Shown: positions 24,501 through 39,022 of the stretch, piece after piece
Numbering within the stretch: position 1 is the first letter of the stretch
Layout of the letters: each line of letters starts with the position of its first letter
NCBI RefSeq assembly: GCF_032854445.1
Contig: NC_088295.1
Coordinates: 7,010,501 to 7,074,500 of the forward strand
Length of the DNA: 64,000 bases
DNA from: Liolophura sinensis
Lineage: Eukaryota > Mollusca > Polyplacophora > Chitonida > Chitonidae
Direction: 5' to 3'
Notes under the pieces: model-generated
What the model was told of the DNA's origin: nothing
Databases searched by the model: none
Seen by the model: only the letters and a program-made list of their open reading frames with translations
Position numbers and translations under genes: made by a program

Positions 24501-27500
24501 AAGGATTTCACACTATGTGAACGTGTACAATATGCAAACTAATTAAATCGGTTACAAGACATAAGGTGACAAGGTATTCAGAGAATACCGATAGCTCGCC
24601 TGACTGAGCAGTTCGTAAAAAATGCATAACATTCAAGTCCTATGACACGCTCAAATACTGACCTACTATCACAATTAAGGATGTTTATCGCATGCACAAG
24701 GATTGCTGAGCTGTGACTTTAATGATGCAATGCTTCCGAGTTATAAATCATTGCACTGCCAAAAGACACTGTGGGGAGTTTGTACACAAATTTACCGCAG
24801 AGGTCTCTGATTTGTAAATGAAAACGGCAGTTGGCAATCCTTGTACTATGAGTGGCAACCATAACTCTGTGAAAGGCTGAAGAAATGTTGAGCTATGAGG
24901 TAAAAAAAACTTCCTTAGCCGTTGATATACAAATTGCCACCGATGATTGGCTATCTGTGTACTATTAGTGGCGACTTCAACCCTGTGATTGGCCAAAAAC
25001 TCTAACGAAACTGGACACCAACAGTCTCTGATCCTCCTCTCACAATATCTCTCCTTACTTCATGCCACCTCATTATCCAGGTGTCACTCATCTGTGGCAA
25101 GAACAATGCTTCAGAATGGTCAGAAAGGGCAGTAAAACCTCCACGTGTTTGGCCGAGATCATGTGAGCCACTAATCAGAAAATATATCTGTCAAGATGGT
25201 AGATAAAAGTAAAGATGCACCTATTTGTCTCTGGAAACTATTTTAGTGGCTAAAACTAACATATCCTACTGATGAGAATTCTCTATTTCAGTTTTCTTGT
25301 TCAATAACACTGTTGGGGCCTCCGTAGCTCAGTCGGTTAGCGCGCTAGCGCAGCGTAATGACCCAGAAGCCTCTCACCAATGCGGTCGCTGTGAGCTCAA
25401 GACCAGCTCATGCTGCCTTCCTCTCCGGCCGTACGTGGGAAGGTCTGCCAGCAACCTGCGGATGGTCGTGGGTTTCCCCCGGGCTTTGCCCGGTTTCCAC
25501 CCACCATAATGCTGGCCGCCGTCGTATAAGTGAAATATTCTTGAGTACGGCGTAAAACAAAAAAAAAAAAAAAAATCAATAACACTGTTAAATATGTTGT
25601 TTCTCTAAAAGAAATAATTCAATAATTCAATTGTGTAATAACAGACATGGGAGTCTATACTACAAGTGTTTAATACTAAGCCTTTGTATATTTGAGCTTC
25701 AATATTCTACTTAAGTAACTTGAAATCAACTTTGCTCAGGGGTGTTCAGAAATAATATCTTCAAGTGCCCAAGGGCTATGAATACTAACGAGACGGCCCT
25801 AAAAATAGCCTTTTAATAATATGACTGTCATTGGCTTGCCAATGTAGAAAAACTAGTTAGAACTTAAATAACTCCCATTTATCTTGCTGATGAAAAATAT
25901 CACTATTTAAATTAGTTAGCTAAAATGAATTTGATATAAACTTGATTTATAAAAAAAACATGTCAAATGATACAATTCATAGATAAAATGGAAGTCAGTG
26001 AAATACTATTTTGTCTAGTGAGAATTTAAAATGCCTTCACACAGGCTACACTTATAACTTTTGATGGTCACTGCAACTTAAAAAAGTGCAGACAAATTAT
26101 GTGTACATGTAACCGATAAAATGGGCTACGTAACCAACATTTTTATTATGAACTCTTTTTTTTATCCATCACATATCAATCTGTCAAAGCTAGAACTTTA
26201 TGTTTGTAAGGTACTCAATCGTGCCGGACAAAATTCTTTCACAGCTTTTTTATGACAACACCTGTAACTGTGATTGTGTGTGTCTCTGCACGCTCACTAT
26301 TTGTAGAGCTTGTACTAAAAAAAAAAACATGTTTAGTGTTTTTATGCTTCAAATTGAGAGCCCTGGTTTGAACAATGTAACAGATGACACTCATATACAA
26401 GTCAACTCAGCATGTTGTATAGACAAACCCCAGGTTATTCCCTGTGAGTGACTGCAATCCACAATCACAACTTGAAAACACTTCAATAGACCAGAATAAA
26501 GCTATGCAGTTTTATCTTCACTAAATCCATGAAAAATTTCATGGCCCATTTTTACTAAAAGGGTCAAACAAACTTACTGAGATCGAGCACGTCAGATATC
26601 TTGACACAGTTTTCATCAAGTGTGAGAGGCAGTTGGGATTCAGACTCCTGGAGTAATGTCAGCGATAAATCTCGTAGCAAGAAAAACACACGGATTGCCT
26701 GAAACAAGCAGAGGATACAACCACATTATCACTTCATATCAATTCTTACCACACAATGTAGGGACTTTATTTAGAAGCCTGATGAACCATTACTGTCTCA
26801 TCAGATACAGTAGATCAAGATAGTAACAAGCACATGTACATGTATGAATGACATTCACACAGTCATGATTGAGCAGATGGTGACAGTGTGCACAGCTACA
26901 TGTATGAAGGGTGACATTCACACAGTAGTGATGGAGCAGATGGTGACAGTGTGCACAGCTACATGTATAAAGGGTGACATTCACACAGTAGTGATGGAGC
27001 AGATGGTGACAGTGTGCACAGCTACATGTATGAAGGGTGACATTCGCACAGTTGTGATGGAGCAGACGGTGGCAGTGTGCACAGCTACATGTATGAAGGG
27101 TGACATTTACACAGTAGTGATGGAGCAGACGGTGACAGTGTGCACAGCTACATGTATGAAGGGTGACATTCACACAGTAGTGATGGAGCAGATGGTGACA
27201 GTGTACACAGCTACATGTATGAAGGGTGACATTCACACAGTAGTGATGGAGCAGATGGCGACAGTGTGCACAGCTACATGTATGAAGGGTAACATTCAGT
27301 CATGATTGAGCAGATGGTGACAGTGTGCACAGCTACATGTATGAAGGGTGACATTCACACAGTAGTGATGGAGCAGATGGTGACAGTGTGCACAGCTACA
27401 TGTATGAAGGGTGACATTCACACAGTAGTGATGGAGCAGATGGTGACAGTGTGCACAGCTACATGTATGAAGGGTGACATTCACACAGTAGTGATGAAGC

Positions 27501-30500
27501 AGATGGTGACAGTGTGCACAGCTACATGTATGAAGGGTGACATTTACACACTAGTGATGGAGCAGATGGTGACAGTGTGCACAGCTACATGTATGAAGGG
27601 TGACATTCACACAGTAGTGATGGAGCAGATGGTGACAGTGTGCACAGCTACATGTATGAAGGGTGACATTTACACACTAGTGATGGAGCAGATGGTGACA
27701 GTGTGCACAGCTACATGTATAAAGGGTGACATTCAAGGATGTGATGGAGCAGATGGTGACTGTGCACAGCTACATGTATGAAGGGTGACATTCACACAGT
27801 AGTGATGGAGCAGATGGTGACAGTGTGCACAGCTACATGAATGGTGACATTTACACACTAGTGACGGAGCAGATGGTGACAGTGTGCACAGCTACATGTA
27901 TGAAGGGTGACATTCACACAGTAGTGATGGAGCAGATGGTGACAGTGTGCACAGCTACATGTATGAAGGGTGACATTTACACACTAGTGATGGAGCAGAT
28001 GGTGACTGTGCACAGCTACATGTATGAAGGGTGACATTCAAGGATGTGATGGAGCAGATGGTGACAGTGTGCACAGCTACATGTATGAAGGGTGACATTC
28101 ACACAGTAGTGATGAAGCAGATGGTGACAGTGTGCACAGCTACATGTATGAAGGGTGACATTCACACAGTAGGGATGGAGCAGCTGGTGACAGTGTGCAC
28201 AGCTACATGTGTGAAGAGTGACATTCACACAGTAGTGATGGAGCAGATGGTGACAGTGTGCACAGCTACATGTATGAAGGGTGACATTCACACAGTAGTG
28301 ATGGAGCAGATGGTGACAGTGTGCACAGCTACATGTATGAAGGGTGACATTTACACACTAGTGATGGAGCAGATGGTGACAGTGTGCACAGCTACATGTA
28401 TGAAGGGTGACGTTCAAGGATGTGATGGAGCAGATGGTCCATGTGAGATGATACACTCACAAAGTACAGTTAACTTTGCATATTACATCTACAATAGACC
28501 AGGCCAGGGCTAAGTTGCACACTCCTATAAAGTTATCTATAGATACCACATCAACATTTGTACTGGCCAGGGCAGGACTGTACTGCATGAACAAGACAGA
28601 GTGCCAATGTGTCTACAGCTATGAGAACTCAGAAGCTGATGAAAACAAAAAGGGATGTGTGTCACAGATAACACCTGATATTGATCTTATTTCTTTTTTC
28701 AATTCTATTAAAATAGGTTTCTCTTCATTGCACAGGCAATTTCCAGCTACAGATAGTAGAGGCTGTATGGGAAATGAAAACCAAGAATACATTTGTGCTG
28801 AGATGTTAAGCTCTACTTCTGGGTAAGATTGCATGTGACTGGGACCTTGCCTCCTTGGACAAACCAGCCTGAGCCTTCTGTGAAACAATCAATAGTGCCT
28901 GTCGTCGATAACCTCAGTGGAAGCCCTGCCTTACCAGCAATTCCAGGAAAATCAGCCCCTGGATGTTTTCTAGGAAAGAGTCCTGAGAGTGGGAGACCCA
29001 GTCTCCTATCTGAGCTACATTATCTACATTAATACATCAGACTATCTGACTACACTGAAAGTCAGAATCATCATGAACGTTTATTTTAAGAACTGGTCAA
29101 CACAACTGCAGACTGTATTCACACCGCAAAGTGCAATGAAAGGCTTGAATACATGCACGCCACCTGTCAAAGGCTTGAATACATGCACGTCATCTGTCAA
29201 AGGCTTGAATACATGCATGTCATCTGCCAAGGGCTTGTTAAAGGCTTGAATACATGCATGTCATTTGTCAAAGGCTTCAATACATGCATGTCATTTGTCA
29301 AAGGCTTCAATACACGCACGTCATTTGTCAAAGGCTTGTTAAAGGCTTGAATACATGCATGTCATCCGTCAAAGGCTTCAATACATGCATGTCATCTGTC
29401 AAAGGCTTCAATACATGCATGTCATCCGTCAAAGGCTTTAATACATGCACGTCATTTGTCGAAGGCTTGTTAAAGGCTTCAATACATGCATGTCATCTGT
29501 CAAAGGCTTCAATACATGCATGTCATCTGTCAAAGGCTTCAATACATGCATGTCATCTATCAAAGGATCCAATACATGCATGTCATCTGTCAAAGGCTTC
29601 AGTACATGCACATCATCTGTCAAAGGCTTTAATACATGCACGTCATTTGTCGAAGGCTTGTTAAAGGCTTGAATACATGCATGTCATCTGTCAAAGGCTT
29701 CAATACATGCATGTCATCCGTCAAAGGCTTCAATACATGCATGTCATCCGTCAAAGGATCCAATACATGCATGTCATCTGTCAAAGGCTTCAATACATGC
29801 ACGCCACCTGTCAAAGGCTTCAATACATGCATGTCATCTGTCAAAGGATCCAATACATGCACGTCATTTGTCAAAGGCTTCAACACATGCACGTCATCTG
29901 AGAAAGGCTTCAATACATGCACGTCATCTGTCAAAGGCTTCAATACATGCACGTCATTTGTCAAAGGCTTCAATACATGCACGCCACCTGTCAAAGGCTT
30001 CAATACATGTATGTCATCTGTCAAAGGCTTCAATACATGCATGTCATTTGTCAAAGGATCTAATACATGCACATCATCGGTCAAAGCATCCAATACATGC
30101 ACATCATTTGTCAAAGGATCCAATACATGCATGTCATCTGTCAAAGGCTTCAATACATGCAAGTCATCTGTCAAAGGCTTCAATACAAGCATGTCATTTG
30201 TCAAAGGCTTCAATACATGCACGGTGTTTTTTTTTTCTTCTAGTTCGCACTTGCCTTTCATTTGATGTCATTTTATTTCAGTATTACATGTATGCGAGCC
30301 TTTTATGACCTACTTTGCAAAATTTCTGATGTTTCTATATACCACAGCAAGTGATCATATATATGAAAACATTTCAGCCAAGCCTATAATGACGCTGCAT
30401 ACAATTATTTAAGGCTGAGTGTATCACCCTTTGTCATACATATTTAGATCTTACTACTGATTCACGTTCACTGTTTAGGTCCTAGGCAGACATGCCTACC

Positions 30501-33500
30501 CCTAGTGAATGTAATGTGTACAAACATTCATGTTTACCTGTACAAATCCAATTTTATGTGTACAAAATCACGACAACAATGCGGCAGACACATTTTTTTT
30601 TAAACCCCTCTTAAAACTCACTTCAAATAAAAACACTGATGCAAAACACGCTAACCTTTTACTTATGTCACTAAAACAGGAATGTCAGGAATTCAAAAAA
30701 TGGGCTAAGGTGGCCCAGAGGGGAAGCAAAAGACACATTTGGTGTGTTAGTTTGGATCATTAAGAGGAAAATTCTTCATGTTCTATTTTAACATAATGAG
30801 GCTGTTAAGGATTCAGCATGTTTACCTGGTGTATAATCATTAATATGTTCTGTATATTTTTTTTTTTTTTTTTTTTTTTTTTACGGTTTACTTAATCTTG
30901 AGTTCATTGAGTTTGACAGCCGTTCTCAGCTGGGAACCTGTACTGATCATGTCATGAAGTGGATTTTCAGGTTGTGACGCTCCAATTCTGAAAATTACCG
31001 GGTGCTTGTTCAAGAATTTCTCACTGTAAGTGACTTCTGTGCTTTTACGTTTGCTTTCTTTGCACACATCACCACCATGCATTTTGCCGGGAAAGGCATG
31101 TTCAACAAGGGTTGACATAACGAGACGGAATAAACAGGTGACCATTCTGAAATCCTTTGTGCGCTTCATTGAAGCTATATTAATTTGCAAGTTAGGGGTT
31201 TCCTGCTAGATCCTCGCTGTAATAGGAATGCTACAATAGTGGATCTGATATTAAAAAACGGTTAAAAAAAAAAAAAAAAGGAAATCGGCCTTCGGATTTT
31301 ATTTTCTTCTGGATATGCCGTCTAAGCGTATTTTCTACTTTTTTGGATTATGGTTGTATTTTGTACATGTCTGGGGTACAAAATACGCCAAAATTGTCCA
31401 AGTAGGCAGGTCTGCCTAGGCTACCCAACACTCCATTTTGTGCATTAAATAACACAACAGGAAATCCTGTGATGAAAACAATCTTAACATAACAATCATA
31501 ACAGCTTGAGCCCGTTGTTTATCTGTTACTGGGAAATACGAGACGTGTATATTCAGAGAAACGAGTTACAAGGCCAACGTGCAGCTTATGGTTCAGTTTA
31601 GCCTGTATTATCATGGAACACATCACATAATGATTTATAAGTAATCCTATATTAGACATTGAGACAGTCTATGAACATACCACACTTGCTTCAGGTATGA
31701 ATTTCTATACTACACTTTAAAGAATGATGCAATGAATGTTTGACCCATTTGTCGTCCTAAGTAAGCACAATGTTCAGGCAAAGGAGACGGCAAATGAGGC
31801 AATGACAACCCAGATGATCTGAACTGTGAGGCAGTCGGTTCTTGTCGGGTGTCAAGTGTGCCAGGCAGAAGAAAAGCCCATTCTGACTTGTGCTGGTTTC
31901 ATTTTCAATATGAATTTATTTTCAATTTGTGCCCGATAATAACATCAAATGTGTATCGCCCATGGCGATACACAAGAATCAATGCCACATATACAGACAG
32001 GCACAGTTTCACTTTCATTCCAGCAGTGTTTTACTTCTCAGAAATCCACTCATATCCATTTCCAGTCACTCTGAAAATTGAAGATGTTATTCCTCGAACA
32101 ACTCGAGATTATGAGAACATCACACGAGGCAAGCAGCAATCACTGGGCCAGCCTGAACATTTTCGCATTTCTCAGAAATAGTCATGCACTGCACAAAAAC
32201 AATTTGTTACACTATAGCTGTGTAAATTAAGTTTGATGTGCTGAGAGGACACAGATACAAGCTATACTGGAGGACAAATAAGACACGTGGCAGCTGCAAG
32301 TATGGGTACATCCGTTCTCACTGAATATATGAAAATGTTGATATTTCAAATAATTTATTTTTTTCTCTACTGAACTGTATCTCAAAAAACGTGCAAAGCC
32401 TGTCTTATTTTACTTGTACACATAATTATTCAGGGGCATTTTCCATGCTTCTGCATACCTTCACTGTCAACACAAACACATGTCTGGGCCGATTTGGCTA
32501 CTCGTGATCAGTGTGATAAAGTACATGGAAAACCACTGCAAATCAGGACAGGAATCTAAACCATGTACATGTAGTAACAAACATTGTCATACACACAATT
32601 CTCTGAAAATACAACATAGAGTGTTTTTTATCACAAACTTCCGATTACATACAGGAAATAAAGGTTTAACCACAAAGTGTCACACTACATGAATTTCCCC
32701 CAAAATACAGAAAAACAAAATGGCATCATAACTAAAATGATGATTAGCATAGACTTCCTCATAAATACAGGATCTAAGCACATACCAAGAAGCATCATGA
32801 TGTCAATTCCAATAAAATTAAGAAAAGAAAAAACAGCGTAACACCACAAAATGGCTGTTCAGCACAAACTTCCTATAAAATGGAGAAACATGTGACTCGT
32901 ACATTTCGTTTACTTGGAAATGTACCAGACCTAATCAATCCGCCCCGTGAAAGACACGCCTCACCCAACTGTTACAAACTTTTCTTATTTTTGAAAACTA
33001 ACATTCATTTGGCTACAAAAGACAACAATTTATACATATACATGTATAAAGACAACAATTTATACATGTACATGTATAAAGATAAAAATTTATATATAAA
33101 GAATTTATACATATTATTTAGATATTAAAAAAAAAAATTCACAACGAACTAACATAATACTTGCGGTAAGAAATAACTGAAGTTGGTGAGGATCTGACTT
33201 CCACTTGGGTTTGGGGGTGGGTCTGAGGGTGGGTTTGGGGGTGGGTCTGAGGGTTGGGGGCGTGCACAGCAATCCCGCACCTTTACTTCAAAAGTATGGC
33301 CAAAGTGCAGTGTTTGACAGCAGGAAATTATGTCCACATGGGTATTAACAATGATAAAAGGGATTTTTCTTTCCCTGAACATAAACACTTCACTTCCCTT
33401 GAACAGCATAACGTCAGGTGATATCGATCAGCTGCCTTTCTTGGAATTTCTCAGTAAAAAGAAAACTACAATCTTCACATGCTAATCACTTCATACAGGG

Positions 33501-36500
33501 GAGTGAACCACGGAGAACATGTTACATATTGCATCAGTTAACAGGACTTCTGAGAAATATAAATTAATGTCTTCAGGTACATGCTGTTTGTTAGACATTA
33601 GCTTTTTTAAAAATTGGCTTTGCTCAAGTAATTTTTAATTGCTAGCTAGAACTGATAATAGATAGCAGGTACAATCATCTTCACACATATAAGTTACCCA
33701 TCTTGGTAGACAGTTTTTTCTAGGACAAATATTCAGTCTTTTACAGAGCAGATACAATTACCAATTTTATTATGGTAACATAGTTTGTATGTAACTTTAC
33801 AACTTAACACACTTGAAGCAGTTAATCTACACGTGTTTAGCTTTTAAGCAGCCAATCCACTATCCAATTAAAATGTTGTTTAGACACGGCCTGACCAATT
33901 GCTTCCAGGGTGACCAACTGGATGTCATTACCTAAGGCATACGGAAGTAGCTGCGTTAAAGATACACCAGACACTCTGCCTTGCAGCAAGCACGTTTTAA
34001 ATGCTTTAAACGACTTACCTGCCCTACCTACCCAGTTTCTAGGTTCTTTGCTTTTAATACTGATAGGATCCACACATTAACTTATGAATGTTATTTTACA
34101 TCTGCACACAAGACTTATGATTTGTATTGTAAGTTATCGTGAAAAGGTCTCTTGGTCTTTATATTACGTCATATGTTAGCCTTGGATTATTACATAGCCC
34201 TTTATTTGCCTCACTGCGGTAGGCATCAGTTGCCTCCTTTTTTGGTATTGCACTAAGCTATATTGTGCTGCATAAGCCAACATACTTGAAATAATTACAA
34301 GAGTGTTGCTGACAAGTATGGACATTTTGTTGCTTTGTCGCGTGCTTACAGCACTATTAGAAGAGAATATTAGTGTAGATTAGACCAATTTATTAATATG
34401 CAAATAAATTTATTAAGCCCATTGTGTGTGTTTTGTTTTCATGCTGAGTAGTTCTGCAGAGAAAATCGATCCAATATGTACACATTTCCAAATCCCTACT
34501 TATTTGCTGACCTCAGTTTGTTCAACCTGAAACTCATTTTAAGTGCACTACTCTCCATTTAATCCAGACCTTTATTTACCTTGAACATATGCTTCAAACT
34601 ACATGTAACAGCACAGACTACATGTAACAGCACAGACTTCATGTAACAACACAGACTACATGTAACAGCACAGACTTCATGTAACAGCACAGACTACATG
34701 TAATAGCACAAACTACATGTAACATCACAGACTACATGTAACAGCACAAACTACATGTAACAGTGCAAACTAAATGTAACAGCACAGACTACATGTAACA
34801 GCACAAACTATATGTAACAGCACAGAATACATGTAGCAGCACAGACTACATGTGACAGCACAAACTGTATGTAACAGCACAGACTACATGTAACAGCACA
34901 AACTACATGTAACAGCACAAACTACATGTACATGTAACAGCACAGACTATATGTAACAGCACAAACTACATGTAACAGCACAAACTACATGTAACATCAC
35001 AGACTACATGTAACAGTACAAACTACATGTAACAGCACAAACTACATGTAACAGCAAAGACTACATGTGACAGCACAGAATACATGTAGCAGCACAGACT
35101 ACACGTGACAGCACAAACTGTATGTAACAGCACAGACTACATGTAACAGCACAAACTACATGTAACAGCACAAACTACATGTACATGTAACAGCACAGAC
35201 AATATGTAACAGCACAAACTATATGTAACAGCACAAACTACATGTAACATCACAGACTACATGTAACAGTACAAACTACATGTAACAGCACAAACTACAT
35301 GTAACAAAAAAGACTACATGTAACAGCACAGGCTACATGTAACAGCACAGGCTACATAAAACAGCACAGACCACATGTAACATCACAAACTACATGTAAC
35401 ATCACAGATTACATGTAATAGCACAAACTACATGTAACAGCACAGACTACATGTATCAGCACAGAATACATGTATCAGCACAAACTACATGTACATGTAA
35501 CAGCACAGGCTACATGTAACAGCACAGTGCACAAACTACATGTAACAGAACAGACTATATTTAACAGCACAAACTTCATGTAACAGCACAAACTACATGT
35601 AACGGCACAGGCTACATGTCACAGCACAAACTACATGTATCAGCACAGACAACATGTGACAGCACAAACTACATGTAACAGCACAGACTACATGTAACAG
35701 CACAAACTACATGTAACAGCACAGACTACATTTAACAGTACAAACTACATGCAAGAGCATGAACTACATGTAACAGCACAAACCAAAGTTTTCCTCTCTA
35801 AAATATGTATATATGTAAATATACTAAGCAAGTGCAGTCAAAAGCAACAAGAATAAGTCAAATCTAAAATGAGAAAACCCATATTTATAGTGTAACTACT
35901 CTAATTCCCCAATCAACACTGAGGGCATGTTAATTACAGGTAGATGTATGTGAAGAATAAAACCCTTCAACTTGCTTTAAGTAAAAGAAAACAAGAAAAA
36001 CGAGTCAGCATCAGTGGAAAGACCATTAAAACGATATTTGACAATACCTTTACTCTTCCTTCAGATTTTTTTCACCAAATAAATATATTTATTTATCTGA
36101 TTGGTGTTTGATGCCACCCTCAAGAATATTTCACTTGGTGGGCTATATTAATGATGTACAAGTATGCTGGCAACAACGTCGCTCAGTTCTTCTACACCTT
36201 TACACTCAGGCATGAAAAAACATGCTTGAGAACATTGTTTGGAACTGTGAAATGTGAACTCACGAAACAGTAAGTCTAACATTAAATGCCTATCTGAAGG
36301 CCAGACAAAAGTGAGTGTGAAGTCAACCCAGACATACTTTTAATTAAAAAAAAAAGTTATTTTCAGATACAGTTTACAATTGTCTTTCTACTGTTTATAT
36401 TTCATCTGTATGTTTTTTTTTCCAACAGGACCTTCACTTGGAGTAGCCACATGGGTGTGCAGTTCTCGCACAAATGTAAATAAATGAAAGCCCAAAAAAG

Positions 36501-38991
36501 GCTTAATCACAAAAACACAGCAAACAGCTTGTGACATTCAGGCTTCAGATTGACATCTTGTGGGTCAGGGGAGATAACCATATGTCTATCTGGAGAATCA
36601 AGAAAACAACGACTGTAGTGCTACTTGTTTGTGTGAACTCCAAAAGAACAACACATTATTGTGGAAATGTAACAGTATTATACTAGAGTTCAGCATTATG
36701 ATGAAAATGTATATGTAAAAACCATCAAGAGGATCCATGTTCCTGATCCTTGAAGCATTTTCAACTTTAGTGTTTGGTGGGTTTTGATGGGGTGGGATGG
36801 GGTGGGGTGGGAGAAGGTGTTACAAACTATACAGTGGCAACGTCGAGATAGGAATTGATCACATAGGTGATACACTCGAGGTGAGCATTTCGTCATTACA
36901 AAGTGGCATACAGATATGTAATTAGAGTGAGTGACTCGTCATTACAAAGTGGCATACAGATACGTAATTAGAGTGAGTGACTCGTCATTACAAAGTGGCA
37001 TACAGATACGTAATTAGAGTGAGTGACTCGTCATTACAAAGTGGCATACAGATACGTAATTAGAGTGAGTGACTCGTCATTACAAAGTGGCATACAGATA
37101 CGTAATTAGAGTGAGTGACTCAAAAGATTTGGCTATACAATCTACATATTTCAAAATATTTCTTGTCTATAATTTCATGGCCATATTTATACACAAGTAA
37201 GTCACAAGTAACTGTTTTGAATGACTATTACTTAAAAACATTAATCTTTTATACAACTGAACTTAAGGGATTCTAAAGATGTTGGCAAAAAATTTCCTAA
37301 CATAAACTGAAAGTGTACAGTAATCAAAAACTCATTCATATCTTTCCAGATTCTAGTTTATGGCTACAGTGCATGTATAAAACTGAAACATTTACAGAGA
37401 CAATATCAGTTCTTGTCAGCATCACAAGCAACATTAACTGTAGGTAGTAAAGTTTTCAAATCACGAAACCAGTCGCCGTGCCATCTTCACTGTGCAGACA
37501 CTACCTGCCACCATACCATCTTAAGTGTGTAGCCAATACCTGCCACATACCATCTTAACTATACAACCACTACCATCCACCATTGCATCTTAAGTGTGCA
37601 GTCAATACCATCCACCATACCATCTTAAGTGTGCAGCCAGTACCTGCCACCATACCATCTTAAGTGTGCAGTCAGTACCTGCCACCATACCATCTTAACT
37701 ATGCAACCACTACCATCCACCGTACCATCTTCACGATGCTGTTACTGCCTGCCACGGTATCATCTTAACTGTGCTGCCATTACCCCCACCATATCATCTT
37801 AACTAAGCAGCCACTACTAGCCACCATACCATCTTAACTATGAAGCCACTACCAGCCACCTTACCATCTTAAGTGTGCAGCCACTACCATCCACCATAAC
37901 ATCTTCATGATGCAGCCACTCCCTGCCACTGTACTATCTTAAATATGTAGCCATTACCTGCTGCCATACCATCTTAACTCTACAGCTACTACCTGATGCC
38001 ATACCATCTTAACTATGCAGTCACTACCTGTTGCCCAACATCTTATCTTAAGTTTAGCATCTTAACTATGCAGGAACTATTGGCTGCCATAACATCTTCA
38101 CGATGCAGCCACTACCTGTTGGTATACATGTAGATGCAAAGGTAGCATGGATATTAATGATCTGTTAACTCACCCTCCTTGCTCGCTCCACCTCCCCACA
38201 TGGCAACCTCTTGTTGAAGTCTATCCCTGTTAGAGGTGTGCCCGCTGGAGGCAGCAGGATGGATGCATCCATCATTAGGTATTCCACATTTAGCGGCCGT
38301 GTCTACAGTATAAACAAGATAAAATCAGGAGAAATCACATCTTGCGAGGTGCTACCATTTATTTAGCCACATAGATGTAGCTGTTTAGAGTGGTATGTGT
38401 GGACACACTAACGCACATGGACATTATGCCTATGGTAGATATTCCAACATCCAGGCTCTCATCAGTTCTTATGTGTACTTTTCTAGGTTTTTGACTTGAT
38501 ACTATAGCCATGCCCAGTTTCAAGTGTTAATGATTCACATAAAATGCACAAAATTTGCGAACTGTGACTGATGGCCTACAGTGATAATGCTACAAGATTG
38601 TTTGCCTTGTAATGAGGAAATCTTTGTCATGCACTCATGGTCACCTTCCACCTAGCTGGCTTATTACCCTGTACACAGCATCAACTTAACATGCTGAGAG
38701 CAAGATAAAAATAATCAAGAGTTAATGTGAATTGAACATGTGTAAATAGGTAAACAAAAATCTGCACCATTCAGAGTTAACAGGAACTAAGACTCACCTT
38801 AAGTTCTCTGTATTCATCTTCAAACATGTCAAGAAAAATTTCTTCACTCTGAAATCAAGAATGGAAATGGACTCAAAGAAAGTTCACTTGATTACCGTAA
38901 ATCAGGAGGAGTTTAGCCAACGATTTTAAAAAGTGTATCCCATGATTCCTTGTGACACATGGTGATTCTTAATAATTTAATAATTGGGCAC

Positions 38992-39022
<31 letters not shown>

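Noticed and set aside
25315-25400. Possible tRNA genes (also at 12851, 57100-57167, 58510-58578, 53540-53620)
   Set aside because: tRNA-like heads continue into SINE bodies, the arms do not fold fully and copies are degenerate; they are SINE promoters.
26790-28513. ORFs of 60-160 codons on both strands with 21-residue repeats
   Set aside because: Product of the 63-bp array; no start context, splice signals or known domain.
29153-30308. Overlapping ORFs up to 210 codons (10-residue repeats)
   Set aside because: Product of the 30-bp array; open in several frames at once.
31849-32181. 110-codon plus ORF inside CLEC16A intron 18
   Set aside because: Length is within chance for a 64-kb window; composition is biased by AT-rich DNA and no domain is recognised.
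33837-34073. 78-codon minus ORF in intron 18 (ALGNDIQLVTLEAIGQAVSK)
   Set aside because: Protein-like text but no ATG before an upstream TAA, no splice signals and no recognised family.
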